Made by a program: the position numbers and the translations under genes
Shown: piece by piece, positions 1 through 6,659 of the stretch
How the letters are laid out: every line of letters starts with the position of its first letter
Position numbering within the stretch: position 1 is the first letter of the stretch
Notes under the pieces: model-generated
The model's input: only the letters and a program-made list of their open reading frames with translations
Told to the model about the DNA's origin: nothing
Database searches by the model: none
Assembly (NCBI GenBank): GCA_036274495.1
Contig: DASUFP010000045.1
Location: 1-9,058, forward strand
Direction: 5' to 3'
DNA length: 9,058 nt
Origin: DASUFP01 sp036274495
Lineage (GTDB): Bacteria; Bacteroidota; Bacteroidia; AKYH767-A; OLB10

Positions 1-2
1 GG

Positions 3-1397
3 ATAGGTCCAAAAAAAGTGAAGGTAATCTGGGAAGAACTCGGGATAGAAACCCTCGGTGAATTGCTGTATGCCTGTAATGAAAACCGTCTTGTCGATTT
101 AAAGGGTTTTGGTGCTAAAACACAGGAGCAGATAAAAGGTGCTGTAACATTTATGCTTAACAATGCCGGACTGAAACGTTATAGCGACGCATGGGTGATC
201 GCCCAAAGAGAAGAGGCCTTCATACGAAACCTGAAACAGTCTGTTGCCATTTCACAAACCGGATCCATCAGAAGAAAATGCGAAATTCAATCGGAAATTG
301 ATTTTCTTGTTGCTACTGATTCGTCTGATGCATTGTTTCACGCATTCACCGAAACCGGCCAAAATGGTACAAGGCAGCCCTGGGGTTTTTCATATTTGAC
401 GGATGAACATTTTCCGGTTCGTTTGTTCACCTGTTCCAAAATGGATTTTGGCACGCGATTATTTGTAACCACCGGCAGTGAGGTATTTCTATCGGAATGT
501 GAAAAATATAAATCGTTAGCAGCAACGTTGCAGCATAATTATGCTGATGAAGATTCCTTATTCGCTGCCGCTGGATTAGCGTTTATTCCTCCTGAATGCA
601 GGGAGGGCAGTGGAGAATTATCAATAGCGGAATCAGGATCGTTCCTGGCACTTTTGGAGTATGCCGATTTAAAAGGGTGTCTCCACAATCATTCCACCTA
701 CAGCGACGGCATTAACTCGTTGCGTGAAATGGCGGTTGCATGCATAAACGAAGGTCTTGAATATTTTGGAATTTGTGATCATTCCAAGAGTGCTTTTTAT
801 GCGAATGGACTTTCGGTTGAAAGGGTAATTCAACAACATTTAGAAATTGATAAGCTGAATGCGGAACTTGCACCGTTTAAAATATTCAAGGGTATAGAAT
901 CCGACATTCTGCCGGATGGCTCTCTTGATTATCCGGATGCAGTACTCGATACGTTTGATTTTGTTGTTGCCTCTGTCCATTCCAATTTAAGGATGGACAA
1001 AACCAGGGCTACTGAACGCCTCTTAAAGGCAATTTCCAATCCCTATACAACTGTTTTAGGTCATCCTACCGGCCGATTGCTCCTTGCCCGCGAAGGATAT
1101 CCGCTCGATATGGATGAGATACTGGAAGCCTGCAGACAACATGATGTGGTAATTGAACTGAATGCTAACCCCTATCGCCTCGATTTGGACTGGCGGTGGA
1201 TACAGACTGCGGTCAGCAAAGGAATTAAGATAGCTGTTAATCCTGATGCTCATAGAGTTGAAGGGATAAAGGATATGCAATATGGGGTTTGGGCCGCCCG
1301 CAAGGGAATGTTATTGGCGGCTGACACATTTAATGCACGCTCCCTTTCTCAGGTTTCCGAATATTTTGCTGCTCGGAAACAACGTGTTTTCAACTAG
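3..1397 (+). CDS. PolX-family protein, 5'-truncated by window edge: degenerate polymerase palm plus intact PHP phosphoesterase domain
   Basis: PolX proteins combine an X-family DNA polymerase with a C-terminal PHP metal-dependent 3'-5' exonuclease and act in DNA repair. The frame is open to the left edge; the codons before the GTG at 18 read IGPKK, which is the family's helix-hairpin-helix, so that GTG is internal and roughly the first 90-100 residues are missing. Numbering from that GTG: a second hairpin (LKGFGAKTQEQI) lies near residues 28-39, the palm motif GSIRRKCEIQSEIDF at 82-96, and the PHP domain from about 219 to the end. PHP metal ligands are visible as H223, H225, D230, H255, E294, H321, H349, D410 and H412. 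The polymerase triad appears broken: the usual D-x-D reads E93-I-D95, and the third Asp position reads R135 (PVRLF). The stretch between these motifs (about 40 residues) is also shorter than in Bacillus PolX (about 65). I infer that exonuclease or phosphoesterase activity remains and polymerase activity is lost. Family call is firm; the loss of activity is inference. Confidence 0.9.
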   Translation: MGPKKVKVIWEELGIETLGELLYACNENRLVDLKGFGAKTQEQIKGAVTFMLNNAGLKRYSDAWVIAQREEAFIRNLKQSVAISQTGSIRRKCEIQSEIDFLVATDSSDALFHAFTETGQNGTRQPWGFSYLTDEHFPVRLFTCSKMDFGTRLFVTTGSEVFLSECEKYKSLAATLQHNYADEDSLFAAAGLAFIPPECREGSGELSIAESGSFLALLEYADLKGCLHNHSTYSDGINSLREMAVACINEGLEYFGICDHSKSAFYANGLSVERVIQQHLEIDKLNAELAPFKIFKGIESDILPDGSLDYPDAVLDTFDFVVASVHSNLRMDKTRATERLLKAISNPYTTVLGHPTGRLLLAREGYPLDMDEILEACRQHDVVIELNANPYRLDLDWRWIQTAVSKGIKIAVNPDAHRVEGIKDMQYGVWAARKGMLLAADTFNARSLSQVSEYFAARKQRVFN

Positions 1398-1426
1398 AAT
1401 TCTTTCGTTTCATAAAGGTTAAGCCG

Positions 1427-1434
1427 TATATTTG
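1427..1434 (+). promoter_or_regulatory. Candidate Bacteroidota -7 promoter element (TATATTTG) for the GH3 gene
   Basis: TATATTTG is a perfect match to the Bacteroidota -7 consensus TAnnTTTG. It sits 19 bases before the GH3 start codon, in the 56-base gap after the PolX-like gene. The -33 region holds only TTTCG (1403-1407), a loose match to the TTTG-type element. A start point just downstream would give a very short leader. No good Shine-Dalgarno is present; GAGGA at 1434-1438 is too far from the ATG. Confidence 0.5.
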
Positions 1435-1453
1435 AGGACATAGGCCCCAACAT

Positions 1454-2977
1454 ATGCCAATCATAAATTCTATTGTTTCCTGGATTATGAAGCAGCGGAT
1501 GCATCAAATCGAGCTCTTCATTAAATATCCCTATGAGGTACAGGAAGATTGGTTCAGGAAACTTATAGCGTCAGCCAAGTCAACAGAGTGGGGGCAGAAA
1601 TACGATTATGCAGGAATACGGTCGATTGAAGATTACAAATCGCGCGTTCCCCTTCAGGACTATGCTTCAATTCATCCATATGTTGAACGGCTTATGCAAG
1701 GCGAACAAAAGCTTTTATGGCCAACTGAAGTAAAATGGTTTGCAAAATCTTCCGGTACAACAGCTGCCAAAAGCAAGTTTATCCCTGTTACCCAGGAAGC
1801 ACTTGAAGAATGTCATTTCAAAGGGGGAAAGGACCTTTTATCCATTTACTGTTCAAATCATCCTGAAACCAAATTGTTCAACGGTAAATTGCTTTCGATG
1901 GGCGGAAGTCATCAGCTCAATGGCTTTTCGAATGAGTCGTTTTATGGTGACTTGTCCGCAATTCTGATACAAAATCTTCCGTTTTGGATTGAACTTTTCC
2001 GAACACCTGATTTATCCATAGCATTAATGGATGAGTGGGAATCCAAAATCCAGAAAATGGCGGAAAAAACAATGAAGGAAGACGTTACCAATATCTCCGG
2101 TGTTCCTTCCTGGACGCTGGTGTTGTTGCATAAAATTCTTGAATTAACAGGAAAAAAAACAATCCCTGAGGTCTGGCCCAATCTTGAATTATTTATTCAT
2201 GGGGCTGTGAGTTTCACTCCTTACAGGTCACAGTTTGAAACTTTGATTCCCTCACCCGGAATGCATTATTATGAGACATATAATGCATCTGAGGGATTTT
2301 TCGGGATACAGGACCAGGTAAACGGCGGCGAAATGCTGCTGATGCTTGATTATGGAATTTTCTATGAGTTTATTCCGATTGCTGAATTGGCCTCAGAAAA
2401 TCCTAAAACCTTAACCATTGATCAGGTTAAATTAAATGAAAATTATGCAATTGTTATTTCAACTAATGCAGGATTATGGCGCTACAAAATCGGGGATACC
2501 ATTTGTTTCACTTCTCTGAGTCCGTTCCGCATCAGAGTTACCGGACGCACCGCACATTTTATTAATGCCTTTGGTGAGGAACTGATTGTTGAAAATGCTG
2601 ATAAGGCTCTTTCCGAAGCCTGCAAAAAGTGTGATTGTCTTGTCAGGGACTATACTGCATGTCCGGTTTATTTTTCCGACCGTTCAGCAGGAGCACATGA
2701 ATGGTTGATTGAATTTGAAAAACAGCCTGCGGACATTCAGTTGTTTACTGAAACGTTGGATCAGGAATTGAAAAATGTGAATTCAGATTACGAGGCAAAA
2801 CGGTATCACGATATGGCATTACGTATGCCTCTGATGCATGTTATGCCCGAAAATACTTTTTTGAACTGGTTGAAATCTCAGGGTAAAGCAGGTGGTCAGC
2901 ACAAGGTCCCCAGACTTTCAGATAACAGAAAAATTGTCGACGAAATTCTGAAATCCGTTCAACACAATCTGGTATGA
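1454..2977 (+). CDS. GH3-family acyl-acid-adenylating enzyme (GH3 auxin-responsive promoter family protein)
   Basis: GH3 proteins belong to the ANL adenylating superfamily. Plant members activate jasmonate, auxin or benzoates with ATP and join them to an amino acid; the substrate of bacterial members is mostly unknown. At 507 residues the length is normal for bacterial GH3 proteins. The three nucleotide-binding motifs are visible: SSGTTAAKSKFIPVT at 99-113 (phosphate loop), YNASEGFFG at 276-284, and GLWRYKIGD at 340-348 with an acidic residue at D348. VTGRTAHFINAFGEELIVE follows at 362-380, the hinge into the small C-terminal domain, which ends with GQHKVPRL (K474). No signal peptide or membrane span is seen, so it should be cytosolic. 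The ATG at 1454 fits the family N-terminus and follows a -7 box. The stop overlaps the next gene's ATG by four bases, so the two are probably translationally coupled. The acid and the amine it joins cannot be read from this sequence. Confidence 0.93.
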   Translation: MPIINSIVSWIMKQRMHQIELFIKYPYEVQEDWFRKLIASAKSTEWGQKYDYAGIRSIEDYKSRVPLQDYASIHPYVERLMQGEQKLLWPTEVKWFAKSSGTTAAKSKFIPVTQEALEECHFKGGKDLLSIYCSNHPETKLFNGKLLSMGGSHQLNGFSNESFYGDLSAILIQNLPFWIELFRTPDLSIALMDEWESKIQKMAEKTMKEDVTNISGVPSWTLVLLHKILELTGKKTIPEVWPNLELFIHGAVSFTPYRSQFETLIPSPGMHYYETYNASEGFFGIQDQVNGGEMLLMLDYGIFYEFIPIAELASENPKTLTIDQVKLNENYAIVISTNAGLWRYKIGDTICFTSLSPFRIRVTGRTAHFINAFGEELIVENADKALSEACKKCDCLVRDYTACPVYFSDRSAGAHEWLIEFEKQPADIQLFTETLDQELKNVNSDYEAKRYHDMALRMPLMHVMPENTFLNWLKSQGKAGGQHKVPRLSDNRKIVDEILKSVQHNLV

Positions 2978-3768
2978 AAAGGATATTGTTTTTTCTGCTG
3001 ATTCTCGTTGCCGGCAACAAGGCTTTTGGTCAAACGCATTTTACTTTGATCGATACTATTAAATTAGCGCACGAAGCTCATTTTACTACCGACTACCTTG
3101 GGAATTGCTATATTTATCAAAATGGTGATTTATTCAAATACAACAAAAACGGAAAACAAATAGGCACCTACAGTACCCGTGAGTTCGGAAATATCGGATA
3201 CATTGATGCATCAAACCCGTTAAAGACCCTTGTTGTGTATCCTGATTTTTCGAAGGCTGTTGTTCTTGATGCCAGTCTTTCTGCTAACACAACCATTTCG
3301 CTGAATTTTCCCGGATTGGTACCGGTAAATCTCATTTGTACAAGCAGAGATGCCGGTTATTGGGTATATGATGAGGGTGCCCAGCGATTAAAAAAATTGG
3401 ACAATCAGTACAATGTTATACTTGAAGGAACCGAAATGGGGCAGATATCTGCAGATCCGGTGAAACCTGAATTTCTGCTCGAAAGCGGCAGGTGGCTTTT
3501 TATAGGTACTTCTGACAATGGAATTCTGGTATTCGACAGGTATGGGACATATTTTAAGACCATCAGACTGAATGATATAAAAGGAATACAGGTGGAGGAT
3601 AATGAGGTAATATACCTGGATAACAACATTATCAATGCCCTTGACGTAAGATCACAGGTTTCACGTACATTTGCACTTCCTGATGTGGCTGAAATCAGCC
3701 AGGCCAGGTTAGCCCCTGACAGGTTATTCCTTGTATCTGCAGATATATTGAAGATTTACAGTTTCTGA
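2974..3768 (+). CDS. Exported protein of unknown function, propeller-like, coupled to GH3 gene
   Basis: I do not recognise a named family. The 264-residue product starts with a clear signal peptide: MKR, then the hydrophobic run ILFFLLILVAG, then NKAFGQ, with likely cleavage next to Q20. The mature part is rich in short beta-strand-like stretches such as GNCYIYQNGDLFKYNKNGKQ (about 43-62), GYWVYDEGAQRLKKLDNQYN (about 128-147) and FIGTSDNGILVFDRYGTYFK (about 176-195). This strand-turn pattern with Tyr, Asp and Gly recalls a small beta-propeller (NHL or WD-like). There is no T9SS sorting tail and no lipobox cysteine, so it may stay in the periplasm. Its ATG overlaps the stop of the GH3 gene (ATGA), and no promoter lies between them, which suggests co-expression and perhaps a shared role, although the GH3 enzyme looks cytosolic. 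The fold is inference from pattern only. Confidence 0.8.
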   Translation: MKRILFFLLILVAGNKAFGQTHFTLIDTIKLAHEAHFTTDYLGNCYIYQNGDLFKYNKNGKQIGTYSTREFGNIGYIDASNPLKTLVVYPDFSKAVVLDASLSANTTISLNFPGLVPVNLICTSRDAGYWVYDEGAQRLKKLDNQYNVILEGTEMGQISADPVKPEFLLESGRWLFIGTSDNGILVFDRYGTYFKTIRLNDIKGIQVEDNEVIYLDNNIINALDVRSQVSRTFALPDVAEISQARLAPDRLFLVSADILKIYSF

Positions 3769-3774
3769 TTTTCA

Positions 3775-3790
3775 TATTATTTGTATTTTG
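3775..3790 (+). promoter_or_regulatory. Weak candidate -7 region for the deoxynucleoside kinase gene
   Basis: Two overlapping near matches to TAnnTTTG occur here: TATTATTTG (3775-3783, one base too long) and TATTTTG (3784-3790, one base too short). They lie 40-55 bases before the kinase ATG in a 61-base gap. A separate promoter for the kinase is plausible, but read-through from the GH3 unit cannot be excluded. Confidence 0.25.
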
Positions 3791-3829
3791 GAGGCCCCTA
3801 TCATCTATTAATTTAACACAGTTCACTAC

Positions 3830-4444
3830 ATGCATATTGCAGTTGCAGGAAATATCGGATCAGGCAAAACTACCCTGACCACCTTGCTTGCCAAGAATTT
3901 TAAGTGGGAACCTCATTACGAAGACGTGGATGATAATCCCTATCTGAACGATTTTTATGAAGATATGCAGCGCTGGTCATTTAACCTGCAGATATACTTC
4001 CTTAATTCCAGATTCAGTCAGGTTGCAAAGATCATGGAATCCACAAAAAACATCATACAGGATCGTACTATTTATGAGGATGCATACATTTTCGCTCCCA
4101 ATTTGCACGCTATGGGTTTGATGACTACACGGGATTTTAAAAATTATCAGGAGCTGTTCGATCTGATGACACATTTTATCAAACCGCCCGATTTGCTCAT
4201 TTACCTGCGTGGTTCAGTGCCAAGTTTGGTAAAGCAAATCGAAAAAAGGGGAAGGGCTTACGAGAACAGTATCCGAATTGATTACCTGCGCAGATTGAAT
4301 GAGCGATATGAGGCTTGGATTTCAACTTATGAGCACGGCAAAATGCTCGTGATAGATATTGATGAAATCAACTTTGCCGAAAATCAGGAACACCTGGGGA
4401 TGATTGTGAACAGGGTTAATGCGGAATTGAACGGTCTTTTTTAA
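3830..4444 (+). CDS. Deoxynucleoside kinase (dNK / deoxyadenosine-deoxyguanosine kinase family)
   Basis: This enzyme family moves a phosphate from ATP to the 5'-hydroxyl of a deoxynucleoside, the first step of deoxynucleotide salvage, in the cytosol. The 204-residue length is normal for bacterial members. Motifs in order: P-loop GNIGSGKTT at 7-15; EDVDDNPYLNDFYED at 31-45, which holds the acidic residue of the catalytic site and where many relatives have EP instead of ED; the W-x-F-x-LQ-x-YFL helix at 49-58; DRTIYEDAYIFA at 78-89, corresponding to the family's DRS/ERS motif; and an arginine-rich lid KRGRAYEN at 139-146. The ATG at 3830 places the P-loop at the expected distance from the N-terminus. 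Which deoxynucleoside it prefers cannot be read from these motifs. Its TAA stop is followed with no gap by the stop codon of the convergent T9SS gene. Confidence 0.93.
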   Translation: MHIAVAGNIGSGKTTLTTLLAKNFKWEPHYEDVDDNPYLNDFYEDMQRWSFNLQIYFLNSRFSQVAKIMESTKNIIQDRTIYEDAYIFAPNLHAMGLMTTRDFKNYQELFDLMTHFIKPPDLLIYLRGSVPSLVKQIEKRGRAYENSIRIDYLRRLNERYEAWISTYEHGKMLVIDIDEINFAENQEHLGMIVNRVNAELNGLF

Positions 4445-6109
4445 CTATTTTTTTAGCAGCCGTCCCCGGTAACGGGTACTCCCGTTTTCAACAGTCAGAA
4501 TATACATGCCCGGTGTAAACGGGCTTACATCTATCCGGTATTTCTGCTGGTGCAATTGCCGAAAGGCCATTTGCTGTGAAAAAACACTTCTTCCGCTCAT
4601 ATCAGTTAAGGTAATGTGAAGAGGTCCGCTTAACGCAGAGGGAATTATAAATTCGGCATAAGCGGATGACGGATTTGGAAAAACCTGAAGTGACATTGGG
4701 TTTGAATTGTGTTGCGGAATTCCAAGCGGATCATCTGAACACAATTTAACAATCCAGTAATCGCCGCCTCCCCATATGGGTTGTGTTTTATAACCGCCGG
4801 TATCTGCATACGTGTAATTGGCAACGGCAAAACACCGGTCGTTAATCATTACCGCGGTTCCAAGTTCATCATGTCCGGTAGTAAAAATGGTTTTATCCCA
4901 TTCAATGGTTCCTACACTGTCGGTTTTTACCACCCACGACTGTTCCACACCCAGGTTATCTTCAGTTTTATCACCATCAACAGGAGAGTAGGATTCACCG
5001 CACAGCAGTAAACCATGATCGGCAGTTTCAACCACTCTGCTCAGCTGCTCAACTTCACTGGCCCCATAAGTCCTGTCCCATAGCTTGTTTCCGGAGGCAT
5101 CAAGTTTTACAATCCAGTAGTCGCTGCCGGCAGTTGTAAGGTCATGATTTGGCTCTGATTTATCTCCTGATTGCCCCGAATAGGATTGGCCGGCAGCAAT
5201 ATATCCGCCGTCTGATGTCTTGCAGATTGAAAAGAGGTAATCCTGGAAAGTACCACCTAGTGTTTTGTCCCAAACCTTATTTCCGCTGCTGTCAATTTTA
5301 ATCAGCCAGTAATCCCATGTACCCTGACTGGGTTCCGATTTATCGCCAGAAACAATCGAATTGCTGTAGCCCCCGACAATAACTCCGCCATCATCAGTTG
5401 CCTCACACCAGTTTACAAACTCATCATTTAATCCGCCGAAAGTATGATCCCAGATTTTATTCCCCGTTGAATTGGTTCTGATAACCCAAAAGTCCCATGA
5501 GCCCTCATTGAGTTCTGTTTTATCACCGCTGATCCCCGATAAGGAAGACCCGGTAACATAATAACCGCCATCAGTTGCTTCACGGGTAGCTCCGTAAATG
5601 TCAAATGAGGTGCCTCCGAACCGTTTATCCCATTGTTTGGTACCGTTGCTGTCAATTTTTATGATCCAGTAATCATTCGATTGCTGTGAGGCATCCCAGT
5701 TCGACTGTGATTTGTCGCCGCTTATTCCTGAATAACTCTGCCCGCCACATATGTATCCGCCATCACCGGTAAGCGTTACATCACCTAAAACTTCAGTGTT
5801 AAAACCACCATACCGTTTGTCCCACACCTTGTTTGAACTGCTGTCGGTCCTAACCAGCCAGAAGTCGGTTGCGGTAAGAGAGGGATCCCAGTTATTTTGC
5901 GTTTTATCGCCCGAAATACCCGACTGCGATGTGCCACCGATGATAAATCCGCTATCCGGAAGCAGCTGAAACATGGAAATGTTATCGTCAAGTGTTCCAC
6001 CAAAACGCCTGTCCCATACTCTGCCAAAAACAGGTGTCTGAGCAGCTGTTAAAGTACTGCAGCCCACAACAAGCAGGGCCAGCAATCCGTTGATTTTCCT
6101 GAAATTCAT
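4445..6109 (-). CDS. Secreted seven-repeat (probable beta-propeller) protein with T9SS type A C-terminal sorting domain
   Basis: The product is an exported surface or released protein of unknown ligand. The frame stays open to an upstream ATG at 6184, but I chose the ATG at 6109 because it gives a normal signal peptide (MNFRK, hydrophobic INGLLALLVVGCSTL, then TAAQ) and 554 residues. Seven repeats follow, each opening with WD-x-x-[FYL]-GG or a variant at W32, W96, W160, W220, W280, W344 and W404, and carrying DGGY, SGxSGDK and DYW-I-K-D-x-GNK signatures. Seven units of 60-64 residues suggest a seven-bladed propeller. About residues 474-554 match the T9SS type A sorting domain (Por secretion tail): VFPNPSS near its start, then LTDMSGRSVF, GMYILTVENG and a basic RLLKK end. 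The T9SS would carry it across the outer membrane and remove this tail. VVGC in the signal peptide resembles a lipobox. The gene stands alone on its strand, and its stop directly abuts the kinase stop. Confidence 0.9.
   Translation of the reverse strand: MNFRKINGLLALLVVGCSTLTAAQTPVFGRVWDRRFGGTLDDNISMFQLLPDSGFIIGGTSQSGISGDKTQNNWDPSLTATDFWLVRTDSSSNKVWDKRYGGFNTEVLGDVTLTGDGGYICGGQSYSGISGDKSQSNWDASQQSNDYWIIKIDSNGTKQWDKRFGGTSFDIYGATREATDGGYYVTGSSLSGISGDKTELNEGSWDFWVIRTNSTGNKIWDHTFGGLNDEFVNWCEATDDGGVIVGGYSNSIVSGDKSEPSQGTWDYWLIKIDSSGNKVWDKTLGGTFQDYLFSICKTSDGGYIAAGQSYSGQSGDKSEPNHDLTTAGSDYWIVKLDASGNKLWDRTYGASEVEQLSRVVETADHGLLLCGESYSPVDGDKTEDNLGVEQSWVVKTDSVGTIEWDKTIFTTGHDELGTAVMINDRCFAVANYTYADTGGYKTQPIWGGGDYWIVKLCSDDPLGIPQHNSNPMSLQVFPNPSSAYAEFIIPSALSGPLHITLTDMSGRSVFSQQMAFRQLHQQKYRIDVSPFTPGMYILTVENGSTRYRGRLLKK
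4471..4488 (+). terminator. Weak terminator-like hairpin after the deoxynucleoside kinase gene
   Basis: AACGGG (4471-4476) and CCCGTT (4481-4486) form a perfect 6-bp stem with a four-base loop, and the plus strand continues the T-run to TTTT (4485-4488). It begins 27 bases past the kinase stop, inside the 3' coding end of the convergent gene. The stem is short and the T-tract brief, so it could simply be coding sequence for the sorting-domain tail. Confidence 0.3.
4745..6016 (-). repeat. Seven in-frame tandem coding repeats of 180 or 192 bp
   Basis: Reading on the minus strand, the Trp codon that opens each unit begins at 6016, 5824, 5632, 5452, 5272, 5080 and 4900, so successive spacings are 192, 192, 180, 180, 192 and 180 bp. 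The 12-bp difference is a four-residue extension before the DYW/DFW strand (NWDPSLTATD, NWDASQQSND, NHDLTTAGSD). The last unit ends at a DYWIVK strand near 4745 without a following WD, while the first lacks a preceding DYW strand. This offset is what a closed circular propeller would show. Confidence 0.85.
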
Positions 6110-6269
6110 TAAAAATGATAGTTTTAAGGTTAAAGTTACAATATTTTTAAGGATAATTAAAGGTTGAATCCGTTGAAAATTCATTCATCTAAAAATGTAC
6201 CTGAATTGAGAATAATTTATATCTTGCCATCCTTATCAGAAGGATTTTAATAGCTAATCGGAATTACCC
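6110..6269. promoter_or_regulatory. Divergent intergenic region between the T9SS gene and the START-like gene
   Basis: This AT-rich 160-base gap must hold promoters for both flanking genes. Only imperfect -7 elements are visible. On the minus strand TAACTTTA (6138-6131) and TACATTTT (6197-6190) each miss TAnnTTTG by one base. On the plus strand TATATCTTG (6218-6226) is similar, 43 bases before the START-like ATG. No convincing operator palindrome or riboswitch is seen. If the upstream ATG at 6184 were used, part of this region would be coding. Confidence 0.25.
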
Positions 6270-6659
6270 ATGTTGAAAACGGACAAAAAGGAAAAGTATC
6301 AGATAGAATTTGAGATGCATTGCTCACCACGTATACTTTTTAATTTTTTAAGCACTCCGTCAGGACTGTCAGAATGGTTCGCTGATGATGTAACTGTCAG
6401 AGATGGCATCTTTACTTTTAAATGGCAGGGAACTGAATCAAAGGCAAAAATTGTTCACAAAAGAGATAACCAGCTTGTAAAGTTTAAATGGCTGGACGAC
6501 TCCGAAGAAGGCTTCTTCGAATTTGAGGTGATAACAGATGATCTTACCTCCGATGTTGCTCTACTTGTAACTGATTTTGCGGCTTCTGAGGACCTCGAAG
6601 AATCAAAGCGGCTGTGGGATACCCAAATGCACAATTTGCGACAAATTATAGGGTCGTAA
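6270..6659 (+). CDS. START-like domain protein (SRPBCC / AHSA1-like fold)
   Basis: This small cytosolic protein (129 residues) resembles the START-like proteins that are widespread in Bacteroidota and have no settled function. Supporting features are an N-terminal strand YQIEFEMHCSP (10-20), the helix and loop LFNFLSTPSGLSEWFADDV (23-41) typical of SRPBCC proteins, alternating strands such as GIFTFKW (46-52) and LVKFKWLDD (69-77), and a long C-terminal helix ESKRLWDTQMHNLRQII (111-127) that would close the hydrophobic pocket. There is no signal peptide or membrane span. The ATG at 6270 is the first start and has no obvious Shine-Dalgarno, which is common in this phylum. The gene is convergent with the next gene, and the two stop codons touch. 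The family assignment rests on fold-level pattern; the ligand is unknown. Confidence 0.8.
   Translation: MLKTDKKEKYQIEFEMHCSPRILFNFLSTPSGLSEWFADDVTVRDGIFTFKWQGTESKAKIVHKRDNQLVKFKWLDDSEEGFFEFEVITDDLTSDVALLVTDFAASEDLEESKRLWDTQMHNLRQIIGS

Noticed and set aside
1056..1280. Open frame on the minus strand inside the PolX-like gene (74 residues)
   Set aside because: It lies wholly within a strongly supported PHP domain on the other strand and shows no family-like features.
4436..4454. T-runs flanking the kinase stop as a terminator
   Set aside because: Two T-tracts are present but no stable stem precedes either, and the second is simply the Lys-Lys codons of the opposite gene.
5751..5969. Plus-strand open frame inside the T9SS repeat gene
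   Set aside because: It is antisense to well-conserved repeats; its composition reflects the repeat codons rather than a separate protein.
4745..6016. CRISPR-like or satellite repeat array
   Set aside because: The periodicity is in frame, with protein-level conservation and diverged DNA, so it is a repeat-containing protein gene.
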